This document shows positions 11,339 to 23,717 of a stretch of 64,000 nt of DNA, one piece after another (position 1 is the first letter of the stretch; each line of letters begins with the position of its first letter). Below the pieces are notes generated by a model that worked only from the letters and a program-made list of their open reading frames with translations, had not been told where the DNA came from and searched no databases. The stretch comes from Daldinia sp. FL1419 (lineage: Eukaryota > Ascomycota > Sordariomycetes > Xylariales > Hypoxylaceae), in the NCBI GenBank assembly GCA_025201765.1, contig MU623394.1:62001-126000 (forward strand). Reading direction: 5' to 3'. The position numbers were made by a program, and so were the translations under genes.

Positions 11339-13358
11339 TGCGAATATAGTTTTATTGCTTATACTGAGGTCTTTTGCGGGGTTGAAGATTGTGGTGATTC
11401 GAAACAAAGGTCCTAGATATCAAGCATCCGAACTAAATTTGTATAGGTAGGTAGGTATATATATGAACTTGACCCGGAGGTAACGGGCTTAAGGCTCGGA
11501 AATCTATTTAGTCTGAGTATTTCGAGTTACTCAATTACCTCATAGTAAGTACCGCCATCAAATGCCACGAATCGACCCCGCGCTACCTCACGTTTTGCTG
11601 CATCGCATTCGTATTGTAGTTCTATAGTTCAGTCGCGCTTTCGCTTACATGCGAAAGGTCGCGATGTGCCGTACAGTAATTATGTTTACATAGGACACTG
11701 TGCAAAAGTCCCAGTTTTAAAGCTTGACAGCATAATTGTTCAACGCCTGAAGGATCTAGTAACCCTCGAACGTTATACATCGGTAAAGGCGATTAAACAC
11801 GAATACGTCAAGAATGTTTTGCCCGGGTGGGAAACAAAATATTCTAAGACGGCGTAGTCCCAACGACCGATGACAAATTTTTGCGACTTTTCCTAGTAAA
11901 TCGGTGGAACAGTCCATCCGGCCATTGTTGCATTTTTAGCGGGATCCATATGCAGCGCTTTAGAAAAAGAAAAGTGATAGAATACGCCCCCACTGCGTTT
12001 TTATCAAAGGACTCTCGCATCCCCGGAGCTTCAAAAAGATTCGGGTTCCTTGCATCTACGTCTTTCTTCAATTCGAAGCCAAAAGGATGTATATGGTCCA
12101 CTTATATTAGCCAATTAGGGCTTTGAATAGCCTTCAGATATACTACATTAGGAGTAGTGCCAATCATTTGGCCAATCACAATCAAGTGCACGGATGTATC
12201 TGCCACTCCCTTTTGACTTAAGGGAGCCGTTTATGAACTTGACATAACTAAGAAGGTGTATGTAGTCGAGATAATATATCTATATTCTGCTTGATTTTGA
12301 TTGATCTTGGCTTACGAGCTTTGGTATCTTTTCCAAGTCCCTAGGTATATGGGAGTTAGGTTGGTCGGTAGGTAGTTATAGAAAATATCTGTCTTAAAGG
12401 GCGGAGCTCTTGAATATGTTCGAGTTTCAATGTTATATGGCACGTAGTACCAATCTTCTAGCATCCCCCACACCAATCAACGGACCAAAATTAAGAAGAT
12501 AGACACAACATTTTACGGATATTCCTCCCAAGAAATGTACTGATAAATAGCATAAACGTTGAAGGCCACAATTAACAGGTAGACACCGAGGCCGAATACA
12601 GAAGAGCTATTCAACGCGATGGTCGCGAAGATCACAACCCCTCATCTTTCACAGATCGCTTTGGTTCTAAAACATCAAGACGAGCGCAAGGCATAGGTCC
12701 TAGTATTGAGGGCCAACAAGAAGTCTTAGAAACTTTAAGCACTCGGGTTTAAATATGGGACTTTGATAATAATACGTATATTCTTATATAGAATATATTT
12801 GGTGGATGTTGGAGAATTAAATTTGACCCCAAATCCACCGATGTGTAACAGAAGCAAGCACTTAAACTCGATGAACCCGACCCTCCGAATCTCATCCGCT
12901 GGCACAACCTTGCCCCTCTGTTGAATGCGTACTAACCTGTTACCACATTTCACTTACTGATGATCCATTAATACAATGCTCTTATCCTGGATATTCATTC
13001 GACTTAGCCTGGTAGACGTAAATTTATCTTTTTTTCAGATCTTCAGAGCCGCCGTTTGAATCCGGACGAACCCACGCGGAGAAAGATTCCGCGCAGAGGT
13101 AACAGGCACATTTTAGTTTCCTACCTTCAAGCCCGACAAGTACCTTCGCTCGCGCGGTGGGGTAAATTACGAGTCCTCCGACGTCGTTTCCGAGATATGT
13201 CACGTTGTAAAGCCTTATCTTCCAAGGTATCCGTTTGCATATCACATAATTCATGGCTTCGACGCATTAACATTCGTAATTATTTATTAACTTTACTACA
13301 TTACTCGTAAAATCGCCCGTATTTCTCCCCCGGACGATGGGTCGTGTATCCCCTAGAA
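11339..13358. other. 2-kb spacer without a supported gene
   Basis: The first few hundred bases are the promoter side of the hydrolase gene, with GTAGGTAGGTA and TATATATA motifs at about 11443-11463. The rest has only short open frames with no recognisable protein. The final bases flank the 3' end of the repeat-protein gene. Confidence 0.4.
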
Positions 13359-15896
13359 TCATGAATTCTCATTCCCAAGTAACGCTTGAAGAATAGCGTT
13401 GACGAAATCTGATAATGTCGCTACGATCTATATTGAAAGCAGAATATTAGTCAAGGGTCTCTCAAGTAACGCGATTGCGACAGGCCTAGGCATAGAAGAA
13501 AAACTTACAGGCGTAGCGTCGCCTATTAACTCGGTCGTCTGCGAGACGAACGCGGCCGATAGCAAGCTCTCCGCATTCCCGAGCAGCGTCATTATTCCTT
13601 TCACAGATGCAGGTGTGATTAATGGCGTGATCTGCTCTACGATTCCTTGGATATCAATCTGACTTAGAGTCGCCAGGAGAGGCTTTACAGTCTTTATGAT
13701 ACTAGCCAGGTCGATTTGACCTAGCGAGCTAAGAAGAGGCTTCACTTGGTCCAAGAGGCCTCCAACGTCAATTTCCCCGAGCGCTCCAACTAATGGCGCT
13801 GCGCCGTCGATGATGGTGTGAGTCTCGTTGACGAATTCCTTCGTCAGTAGAGCCTCGGCGTTATTGACAAGTCCTAATAGGCCGTGCACAGAGGTTGGTG
13901 TGAGCAGAGGGGAGAAAGCGTCGAAGATACCCTTTATGTCGACTTCGCCCAATGTGGTTAGAATAGGGGCTATCTGCTTGATTAACCCTGCGAAGTCAAT
14001 CTGGCCTAGGGCGTCCAAGACGGGTTGTATCTTTTCGATCAGACCAGCCAGGTCAATCTTACCCAAGGAGTTCAGGATTGGAGTGATCTGCTTAATCAGA
14101 CCTGCAAAATCGATTTGGCCGACAGCATCAAGTATTGGTCGCACTTTATCTATAATACTAGACAAATCGATCTCACCAAGGGAGTTTAGAATTGGCGTGA
14201 TCTGTTTGACCAAGCCCGCGATATCGATCTGGCCTATGGCGTCAAGGATGGGTTGGATCTTCTTGACCAAGCTGCCCAAGTCGATTTGGCTTAGAGAATC
14301 CAGTAATGGTTCTACCTGCTTGATAAGACCGTCTAGGTCAAGCTTGCCGACAGCAGATATCAATGGAACGGCACCAGAAATCAAAGTCTTCGTCTGATCA
14401 ACGAATTGCTTTGTCAATAAGTCCTCGGCGTTGCCTAGAAGCCCGACGATGCCCTTCACAGAATCTGGCGTCAACAAAGGCTCAACAGCAGAAAGGAGGC
14501 CTTGGAGATCAATCTTGCTAAGACTATCTAGCAAGGGTGATATCTGTTTGATCAGACTCTTTAAGTCAATGTCGCCTAGACTCGAGAGTAAGGGTCCTGC
14601 TCCGGCGATGAGAGACTTTGTCTGGTCGACGAATTCTCCGGTTAGCAAGTCCTCGGCATTACCAAGCAATCCTATTATACCCTTGATAGAGTCTGATGTT
14701 AAGAGTGGGCTGATAGCTTCGAATAGGCCCTTTAGGTCGAGTTGGCCAAGCTCGTTGAGGATAGGTGAGATCTGGTCAATCAAACTTTGGAGATCGATTT
14801 TCTTGAGACTATCGAGGAGCGGCCCAGCTCCAGAAATCAGGGACTTGGTCTGATCGACGAAGTCTTTGGTGAGAAGAGATTCGGCATTGCCTAGTAGACC
14901 AACGAGACCCTTGACCGAATCTGCTGTGAGCAGTGGAGCTACGGCATCAAGCAGTCCTTGAAGGTCAATGTCCTTAAGGCTATCGAGGAGGGGCTGGGCA
15001 CTGGAGAGTAACGACTTGAGCGCATCCACTGTATCCGACGTCAAAAGATCCCCAGCATTGTGCAACAAGCTAACGATACCCTTGACTGAATCAGATGTGA
15101 GAAGAGGAGACAAAGCGTCGAGTATGCCTTCGAGGTCGATCTTCGAGAGGTGATCAAGTAGCGGCTGTACGCTTGATAGTATTGTCTTGAGAGCCTCGAC
15201 AGTCTCCGCAGTCAACAGCTTCTCGGCATTACTCAACAGACTAACAAGTCCCTTGATCGATCCAGGGGCTAGAAGAGGTTGCAGCGCATTAATTATGCCC
15301 TTTAGATCGATACCCTTAATCTCGTCTACGATACCCTCTAAATCTAGGGAACCGATCAGATCGATTAAAGGTTCGGCCTTGGTAAGTAGATTCCTAGCAA
15401 TATTTGGAATCGGTGGGCGAAGCGTCTGCGCAAGGTACACCATAGCATCGTGTAGGGCTTGCAGGAATTCATCGCTTAGTAACTCTTGGATGGCCTTGAG
15501 ATAACCACCGAGATCACCTAATTGTGTGATGAGCTTGGTTAAACTCTCAAGAATGTCACCTAAATCGCCGAGTCCTCCAAGGTCCCCGAGATCAAGACCT
15601 CCATTCGATCCAGAGTGAGATCCAGAGCTAGAACTAGAACTCGAGTCGGAACTAGTATTGTTACTCTTCTGTCGAGGGTATAAGGCAACCTTTTGTTGCT
15701 GAACTTGGTTTCTCCTGAGCAAGCCGTTAAGCTCAGTCAAGGCGTCTGTGAGGTCCGATCGAGGGACCAGAGCTAGGTTATGCTTTGCGAGAAGAGCATC
15801 AAGATCCAAGTCTGGCGTCGATGCTGCTTGAGGTGCGCTCTCGGCGACAAGGCTGACAGGCGCCAAAGCCGCCAGGAAGAGCTTGGAGAACAACAT
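13359..15896 (-). CDS. Secreted protein built of amphipathic 19-residue repeats, two exons
   Basis: Exon 1 is 15896-13509, the intron is 13508-13428 (donor GTAAGT, acceptor TAG), and exon 2 is 13427-13359. The spliced product is 818 residues and ends ...LLGNENS. Without splicing, the tail after residue 796 reads as intron sequence. A signal peptide is clear (MLFSKLFLAALAPVSLVA). Residues 80-100 form a Ser-rich linker, followed by a Gly-Leu-Asp-rich stretch. From about residue 185 to the end the chain repeats. One type is a 19-residue unit, for example QIDFAGLIKQITPILNSLG, tandem at about 517-655. The other is a longer module centred on DSVKGIVGLLGNAEDLLT, followed by FVDQTKSLISGAGPLL. Cysteines are nearly absent. 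Each unit suggests an amphipathic helix. I do not recognise a named family; a wall, surface or lipid-binding role is only inference. Confidence 0.85.
13932..14348 (-). repeat. 57-bp coding tandem repeat (19 residues per unit)
   Basis: About seven consecutive units lie within the secreted repeat protein. Each encodes a pattern of (Q/E/K)-(I/V)-D-(L/F/I)-x-(G/S)-(L/I)-(I/V)-(K/D/E)-x-(I/V)-x-P-(I/V)-L-(D/N/T)-x-(L/I/V)-G. The DNA copies have diverged while the protein pattern is kept, which suggests selection on the protein rather than a recent DNA expansion. Confidence 0.8.
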
Positions 15897-17345
15897 GTTG
15901 ATAATTGGCTAGCTGTTGGGAGGCTTCCGAAGGTGTCGTTCTCTTCACTTGGGACTCGAAGCTGAGGCTCCGGTTCAGCTCAACCACGGAATCGGAAACA
16001 TGACAGACACGATGGGAAGTTGGAGAATATGAGCAATATTACAATGCTTTCCCCCCGTGTATCGTCCACCTCATATCACATGAAATTATGGCTCAACGAG
16101 CGATGGGTGCCGCCCCTCGGACATTCTTCCGTCTTGGGATGTTTACCAAGCTGCTTACATGGGTAATTAGCTGTCTAGGTCTAGTCGTCGCCAGCTTACC
16201 CCAGCTACCCCAACTTCTCCACGATCCTAATCCCTACATGGCGTGGGTTGCATAGGACTAGGGGCCCCCTTGATTTGTGGACCTAACCTGTCAAGCTTTT
16301 CTGGATCCCCATTCGACAACTTGGCATTAAAGTAGGGTCATGGTTACAATTATACACAATTATGTGTGTTCACGGTAACCTTACTTACATAAACGACATC
16401 ACGAATCTGACAGTTGCCTAGGCATTTTGTTAGATCGCATGTGTAAACACGCCTTCTTCACCGTCACCTCTTGATTTCCCGTCCCACACTTACTCTTCGG
16501 AATCATCTTGGTCCGGGCCAAGGCACATACATCTAACATTCCTATATAGGAGGTGAAGGCTTTAGTAAAATTGCCTTTCCTTTTCCCGTATGCACGGACA
16601 CTTCAGTTGTCTCTCTTCAGCACTCTCGGTTCGAAAAGAGAACAGACGATACAAGTCGCAAGATCGAAAAAGGTGATGCCAACCCTATTCGTGATATGGC
16701 TGCTCAACTAGCAACGCAACAAGACTATAAACTATTGGATACTCTCGGACGGGACGTTCGAGAATGGAATAGTAGGCATTCACTCTATTTCCATAATAGG
16801 CAGGCGGAATATAATATGACATCATTTTTATTGCGGCGGTTTGTGTTGCTTGCGGTGTAAATGAAGATCTACTGAGAATAATATATTGCTGGAATAGACT
16901 AATCCGAATACCCCGCAAGCCCATCATGTTATACTCTTTAATAATATGTGCGTGACCCGCGTAAAAACCAGTAATCATCCTGGAAATGGACAAAAGCTGA
17001 CCAAAACCCCTGTAATATTGGACTATCCAAACTAGAGAAACCGGGGTGCGAACACGAATGGGAGAAAATTTTGTGCGGAGAGATCGACAAGGCACGAGGG
17101 GTAGCACGCTGCAAAGCGGTGTTCAATGGGTCTGGTTCTGGATCGATAGGCGTGGTAGGACGGAGCGGGAACCCATCTGGCTGTAATGCCGCAATGTAAC
17201 CCGGGGCGGGCTGGGCACCCATGTGATGATTGAATCGTCTTCAAGTGCAAGATGTCGCCCTCGTTTCCGCCTCGAAAGTCATTGGGTACCTGCCTTTCCT
17301 CCGTTTGCCCATCCAGCACCCACTGCTGCCAGCGACAAGACGATC
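15897..17345. other. Divergent intergenic region
   Basis: About 1.45 kb between the starts of two divergent genes (repeat protein on -, DUF3712 protein on +). It should hold both promoters. Open frames inside it on either strand have no protein-like signature. Confidence 0.45.
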
Positions 17346-18748
17346 ATGGCGTCGGCCTTTCGAGAAGACACCTCTTATTTTGAGGCCAGTAGTCCCGCCG
17401 CCTCTATCCACGGCGGTAGAGGTGAGACTACCGAAGGGACGACAAATATTCCGGGGAGGCAGAGCGATGAGACTTCGGACGACCATGTTACTGAAAAGAC
17501 ACCAGTAGCCGCGCCTCTTACGAAGAAGCAGAAGTTTAAGCGCCACTGCGGAAGGTTCTGGTGGTGGTATCTTATAGGGCTCGTTATTTTTCTGGCGATA
17601 TTCCTGCCGATTCTGTACGTATTTTATCTAGATGAACGAGTATGCTGGTTCGTTAACATGAGCTCAGGTTTCTGGTAATTATTCCGGCAATTGTTCAGCG
17701 CATACTGGACAGCCAAACAATGCCTGTAACAGGGGGCGCATTCATAGCCATAACGCCGGAAAAGCTCAATATATCCATCACCACATCGCTCGACACTCCT
17801 TTACCAGCAGATATAGACCCGGTAACTCTCTTCATGTATAACCACGCGACGCCCGATTTTTCGCCTTTCGTCAACATTACTCTACCGCCTCTTCACATTG
17901 ACGGGGAGACAGAGATCGTCCTCACCGATCAAACAGTGGTGATAACCAACGAAACGGAGCTTATCTCGTGGTTCGGCGATGTTTTCGACCACCCGACAGT
18001 TACTTTGTCTACTCGTGGAGAGGCAAAGATCCACTTGGGGGCTCTTCATTCGAACGGGTATATAGACAAGACAGTCGAGGTGAACTCCTTAAATAAGCTC
18101 GACGGGTTCGCGATCGAGCACATGCAGCTTCTATATCCAGCCCTGGAAAACGGGACCAATATTCAAGGATCTCTCAACTTACCCAACTGGGGCGCGCTCA
18201 CTCTTGGTATCGGCAACCTATCGCTTAATTTGATGGCAGGGGATCTTAGAATTGGTTTAATCACTATTTACGAGGTCTTGATTCCACCAGGAAATAATTC
18301 GCGGTACTTCAACGGCGAGCTCTATCTAGACGTACTCATGCAAAACATCGGGACGGTACTCTCCACTCAGTCCGACGCACTGAACGAGGGAAACATCCAA
18401 ATAGATGCGACGGGCAACGCGACCGTCGTCAACGGCCAGCACATCAGGTTCATCGAAGCAGTCCTCAGCAAGAGGCGCGTGACGTCCAAGATACCAGTAA
18501 CAAAATTAATGGGCGATCTCGTTGCCAGCTTCACCAACGGTACCCAAGTCAACTTCCCCGACCTACTGGACGACGTCTTTGGCAATTCAACCCTAATCCA
18601 AGAAGTTCTGAGTCACTGGAATTCGACGCGCAACGAAAAGGGGGAGAGGTTGAAGAGGTCTCTACCGTCGGTAAGCCGAGGCATTTTCGGTTCGAGCGCA
18701 TTGACGTTGCTCAAGTTGGGTATGGGGATGAGGACGGGCAAGTATTAA
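17346..18748 (+). CDS. DUF3712-domain type II membrane protein, two exons
   Basis: Exon 1 is 17346-17614, the intron is 17615-17667 (53 bp; donor GTACGT, acceptor CTCAG), and exon 2 is 17668-18748. The split Leu codon (CT|G) joins FLPIL to FLVIIPAIVQRIL. This completes a transmembrane segment at about residues 73-100 that neither exon holds alone. The product is 449 residues. The cytosolic N-terminus is hydrophilic and ends in a basic KKTKKQKF-like patch before WWWYLIG. The extracytosolic part carries the DUF3712 fold (PVTGGAFIAITPEKLNISI onward) with many N-glycosylation sequons such as NIT, NET and NSR. Fungal DUF3712 proteins are common, and their role is not established. The topology suggests vacuolar, ER or plasma-membrane anchoring. 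Confidence 0.88.
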
Positions 18749-21025
18749 ATGGATGATTCCAACAAGCCCGACGCCGTGATAGGTAGTCCTTTATAGCTGG
18801 CGATAAATTCCAGGTATGATAATTAGTTAATGTTTTATCAGTACCTAGTTATAATGATATTTAGCAAGCGAATATTCGAATCTAGTATCGTGATGATGGG
18901 ATCCCCTACGGATACGATGAAGATGGCACTGAGCTGTGCAGCAAGATTCTATTTCCACTTCACCCTGTCGAATTACACAGCATCGCAAGGCAGTTCAAGC
19001 CTATTGCGACGTATTAAACACAAAACACGGCCATGACTGTAGCTATAGGAATAATTATAAATCGTAGCTATAAGTCAATTCCATCTTTAACTGTTTAAAA
19101 TTGTAAATAGATGGCATGATAAGTCTCCAACATTGAAAATAGAAGTTTCTATCCCCGCCATTACCGCCCGCGTTATTAGTGACCGTCATTCATGAAAAGG
19201 CATGCTTCCCACAATAACGTGTTTAGTAGTACTTTACTTGCGAATATCAAAGTCTTTATAGTTGTTATATATCGATCAAGGGAGTTGGGGATAGTAAAAT
19301 CACCGCTCATCACCTACTTTTGAAAATAAAGCCTGATAAATTCTGCGTCCGATCTCAACCTTTTACTCCCCAACCTTGATGTTATTAATTTGGATAATAG
19401 AAAACGCGCATCCTATGCCACGGGGCCTAAATATAGATGCCCTAGAGCCAGTGTTATTCGCATAAACACGTATAACCAACCCGAATTACAGAACTCGTCC
19501 GATATTTCGTTCAAGTATCCGTTCCCACAAAGACCAGAGGCCTGCTACAAGAACACAGTCCATCGCCGCCGCATCAATTGGAACAACTGCACGCTTCGTC
19601 CTATTTTTATTTACTCGTTTTCCCCAAACAATTATGGGATTGGTTGGAAAATACGTCCGGTAAAGAGGGCCCATCGGGTTTCACATTAAACACTTGCCAT
19701 TTTAGGGGGAATTTCCACAGAGCAGGTGTTTTCATTGGCTCGCGGCCCGAGCCCAGTATTACCCGCTTCTCGAGCAGAAGTGCAGTACCCGGACACATGG
19801 CGAGGCGCATCCGGCCGATGGCTATTTCCAGAGTCTTAGACTTTGAAGATATCTTCTTATTCGCAGCTGATGCGAGTTCAGAGTGCAGCTTGTGAAGTAG
19901 TATTTATCTCTTTTCTACCACACAGCTCCAAGTTTTTTAATATAGGTACCTAGGTAGGTATTCGTCTACAAGTTGTTTCAAGACGTGAAGCTTGCATTTA
20001 TATGCCACGTTACCTTTAATCTTCGAGTTTCGCTCTTGTCGCGCGAGAATCGCTTCAAGCGTAGCTGCTCGTTGGTCCGATCGTGGTCCCTGTGCATAGC
20101 TATTCGTCGAAAGTTGAATACTTCTAGTTATTCAGTTCAGTTCATATAGGCACGTCGTAGTGCCGAGTCTCGTTATAAAACTTTTTTATATTTAGGCGTC
20201 GCCATGTTTTGTTGATGGATGCTTTCGAGAAAGCCATAGAATTGAGAAAAAAAAATTTTCAGTCTACGATATCTTCAAATCTTCAAACAAGACGACAAGC
20301 ATTACCTTCGCTCATTACCAAAAAGGCGTAAAAAGTAACCCAGTAATTTTACAAAAAGATTCAATGATACCCTGACGTTCACTTCGGCGTTCTCGACTCG
20401 AACGAATTGGTAAAATGACAAGATCAGGAGGGCTAGAAGCATTCCACAACGAGAGTTGCGATGCGGGGACGCTGGCCCGGATGGGGAAGGTCGATAATAA
20501 TAAATGTAAGTGGGCAACAATGCGCCCGCCCGAGAAGCCGTGTCTTAGACCTACGTCGAGTCGGTTCCTTGCTTTCGAACCAGTTGAAATATCACAACGC
20601 GCACTTGTGATACGCGTAAAAAAGGATATATAAGGCCGTGCTCTTGGCGTCGAGATGTTACCTGACTAACTTGGAATAATTCTTCTGCTTGTGTTCTTGA
20701 CCATAATTCCTCTCGTATACTGACGCCAGTCGGTCTATTCATCATGCGCGGCACGGTTGCTTTTTCGCCAAGCTTGGCGGTTTGACTAAAATCCCATAAT
20801 AATGCCACTCCGAACTTCACGGTATGGTGACAGGGGTTCTTAGTTGATTCAGTGGTATCGCGGGGTTTCCTCGAGTCTTTAGCATGTCCCCATGAGGGTT
20901 TGAATAATAGCTAGCTGTAGAAGTATATATATAAGATGGCCTCTCCTCCGATAGGTATGGGATGATCAGCTCATCAAGCATCTAATTATTACAACTACCT
21001 CACAACTTAACCTTCCATCGCAACG
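18749..21025. other. 2.3-kb spacer
   Basis: No gene I can support. It contains GGTACCTAGGTAGGTA near 19947, a poly-A tract near 20250, and the protease promoter at the right end. Confidence 0.4.
20924..20935 (+). promoter_or_regulatory. TATA box of the protease gene
   Basis: TATATATATAAG lies about 90-100 bp before the protease ATG, with a CA-rich leader (ACAACTACCTCACAAC) between. Both are typical of a strongly expressed fungal secreted-enzyme gene. Confidence 0.5.
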
Positions 21026-22099
21026 ATGGTCTCCCGTTCCTCTCTGCCTTTGGCTACGGCCCTTCTGCTCCTATCCCACGGGGCCTCTGCGACGCCCGTT
21101 CCAGAGTCTAAGACAAGCGCATTCAGCCAGCCGATTGGTATCCCAGAGTTCCAGGCCACGGCTGCTTTTGAAGGACCGGTCCCCGAGATCATCACCCTTA
21201 CACCTGAAGACCTGAAGAACCACAACGTCAGCGAGGTACCGGCATACGTCCCTGATAACGTCAAGGTAGTAGATGACGCCGAGATCAACAAGCGCTTCAT
21301 CTTCGGACCCGATAACCGAGTCCTATGGACCGATAAGTCGTACCCCTTTTCCGCCATGGGAAAGATCCAGTGGTCAACCGGCGTCTACTGTTCTGGCGCT
21401 TTGATCGGGCCGCGTCACGTGGCGACAGCTAAGCACTGCGCACCTCTTAACAACCCCGGCGTCAGCGTACGCTTCATGCCAGCCTACTACGACGGCGAGT
21501 CGTTCCCCGGCGCGTACGTCACGAGCATCATCCATCTCCCCGGGTACTCCGTGAACGACCCGGACGCGAACGCCTGCGACATCAAGGAGGACTGGGCTAT
21601 CTTCATCCTCGACGCCCGTCTAGGCGACGAGCGTGGAGGTCTCGGCGCCAAGGTCATCGAGCCTTCGCTCATTAACAACCCCCAACTCCTCCACCTCGGA
21701 TACCCGGGTGACCTGGCAAACGGCGAGAGGCCGTACCGACAGGAAAAGATCACGGTCCGCGACAGGTTCGACTGTGACGCAACCGGTGGTCTCTCCACCG
21801 ATGCTGATGTTGCCGGTGGTATGAGCGGCGGTCCTATCGTAAGTTTTCCCAATATTATCCCCAAACCCCATAACGCCCCGTAGACCCAAGAGCCCCCTAG
21901 CGCCCCAAAGCGCACTTGTGAGAACCACATCACAGCCCAACGGAATCTATGCTAACTCAAAGCGACGCAGTGGCAAAACGACAACGGCGTTCGTTACCAG
22001 CTAGGTGTTCTAAGCGCCACCAGCTCCACGGAAACCGTCTTCGCCGGCGGCAGCAACTGGATTAGCGCGGTTGCGCGCTCTCGCCAAGACTTCCCTTGA
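21026..22099 (+). CDS. Secreted trypsin-like (S1/V8-type) serine protease, two exons
   Basis: Exon 1 is 21026-21838, the intron is 21839-21970 (donor GTAAGT, branch GCTAAC, acceptor GCAG), and exon 2 is 21971-22099. The spliced protein has 313 residues; without splicing the frame ends in intron just after the active-site serine. The signal peptide is residues 1-22. A propeptide follows and ends at a Kex2-like Lys-Arg pair (89-90). The catalytic residues are His137 in ATAKHCA, Asp189 in KEDWAIF, and Ser267 in GGMSGGPI. The exon 2 segment (YQLGVLSA) supplies the strand after the active serine, as in glutamyl-endopeptidase-like enzymes. Cys122 and Cys138 can form the disulfide next to His. It probably digests extracellular protein; specificity cannot be read from the sequence. 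Confidence 0.92.
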
Positions 22100-22433
22100 T
22101 TTGTTTAAACTGCATTGGAAGCGTTGCGCACATATTTTTCTACCTAAGGGGCGAGAGAGTTAAAAGGAGAAGTTCTTGTATATATTCAAAGTCTGTCCAT
22201 ACGTTAAGTTAGCATTAGAAGTATATATACCTACCTACGTACCTGAAGAACTGTGCTCACTTGCTATTCTCCGCCTATCCTTGTATAACCCGGTGCAGAA
22301 GTGTATCAATCCAGCGTAGGTCGGTTTCGGGTACAGTAAGAATCAGTGAGTATCATAGATAATAGGCAATATTTTATTGCAATACATAGATGGGTATAGT
22401 TATTACGCAGTATGTACTATGAATACATCGCTA
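22100..22433. other. Convergent spacer
   Basis: About 330 bp between the protease and methyltransferase 3' ends. No gene is visible. Confidence 0.4.
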
Positions 22434-23717
22434 TTAGGTTGAATTACTAGGCTTCTGCCCGTATATATACGTCCTAGAACTAGTAAGCAGCTACACCTTA
22501 ACCAACGCCCATCTAGCAGGTAAGACTTACACAGTTATATACGCGTGAATATTCGTATCCATAAGATCCTTCTTAACCTCCTCGGAAAACTGTCTAACTT
22601 CTTCGAGCGACATGCCCAGCACCCCTAGCACCCTAAGGCTTATGCCCTCAAGACCACTTAGTAGGTCCTCCTGGAAGTACGCAGCGACAGTCTTGTAGTA
22701 TCGTCCTTTCGCCCAAGGACTAGTAGGCCAGTAAAAGCGTTTCTCGACGATGTTCTCAAAGCCGGCTTCCTCAAAGTAGCGATAGTAGTTCTGAGCATTA
22801 CTCCAAGAACGACCGAGCCGCGTCACGCCTTCCAGCATCAGCTGGTTCCATCGGTACAGAGCCGACTCTGTTGGTGGGTCGCCTACGTAGTTCATCGGAA
22901 ATAAACCGTCTTGGAATTCCATAGTGCCTCCTGGTGCTAGGTGTTTGAATCCTTGCTTGACTACAGACGCTGGGTCGTTGAAACAACTCATCAACGCCCG
23001 GCCGTGGATAAAGTCGAACGGCTCACTAAACGTCCATTCATCTTCCGCGTCGTCGATTTCAAATTTACAGTTCTCTGGTAAGCTAATAGAGGGTTCCATT
23101 AGTAAGTCTCCTACTTCAGGGTAGACACCAGATGTGCACACAATTGAGGCTGTATCGGACTTAGGTCCGTCCCTATAACATCGGATTCGGGATGTTGGGT
23201 AGCTGTTCAACAAATGAGCATCCAAAGGTCATGGCGATATCTGGTGATGAACTGTACCGAATTCTATAGCCCATATACCGGTTCCTGAGAGCGCATTAGA
23301 AAAATTGCAAGAAGGGTAGAAAATAACCCAACCTGTCGCGATGTCTAAAACCCTCGGAGGGTTATCTGGTATTGGAGCTATATTAAGCCGGTTTCCAACG
23401 GTTAATATAAACAATTGATGCTGAAGATCTATCTTAGTCGTAAGTAGTTGATATACCAGCAAGACGCCACGGTATTTGCCTACCTAGTCGCTCTTGCTCT
23501 GCCTATGAAGTCGTTAATAAGTCGTGGCGATGAATGCTTCAATGCGTCTCAGGACGTACAGCATCATTTGGTAAGAAATATCCTAAGCGACATTGTTAGG
23601 TTAGAGGGTAACTCGGGAATTCATAGGGGAAAGGCGATCCATACTGCCTTCCTTATATCGGTGATAAGTCCGGCCATTTTCATGGACGTAATGGTAAAGG
23701 CTTGAGTCTATCGACAT
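22434..23717 (-). CDS. LaeA-like SAM-dependent methyltransferase, eight exons
   Basis: The family signature is split over many short exons. I reconstruct 23717-23645, 23582-23560, 23502-23484, 23428-23333, 23284-23258, 23202-23142, 23082-22531 and 22473-22434. All seven introns are 48-62 bp with GT/AG ends, and every phase closes. The product is at least 296 residues. It reads in order ENGRTYHRYKEGRYFLPND, AEQERLDLQHQLF, SAM motif I LDIATGTGIWAIEF, VIGTDLSPIQPQF, and KFEIDDAEDEWTF. It then has DFIHGRALMSC, the LAPGGTMEFQD post-I strand and a final TYIYGQKP. These are hallmarks of the LaeA/UMTA-like family; members methylate varied substrates or act in regulation. An extra 5' exon is possible, because an acidic frame (DDDTQTVST) ends at about 23868 on this strand. 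Substrate is unknown. Confidence 0.85.

Noticed and set aside
16685..17107. 140-codon minus-strand frame
   Set aside because: Composition is unlike its neighbours and no domain is seen; it lies between two divergent promoters.
19578..19895. 105-codon plus-strand frame
   Set aside because: No family features, and an equally long frame lies opposite; probably chance.
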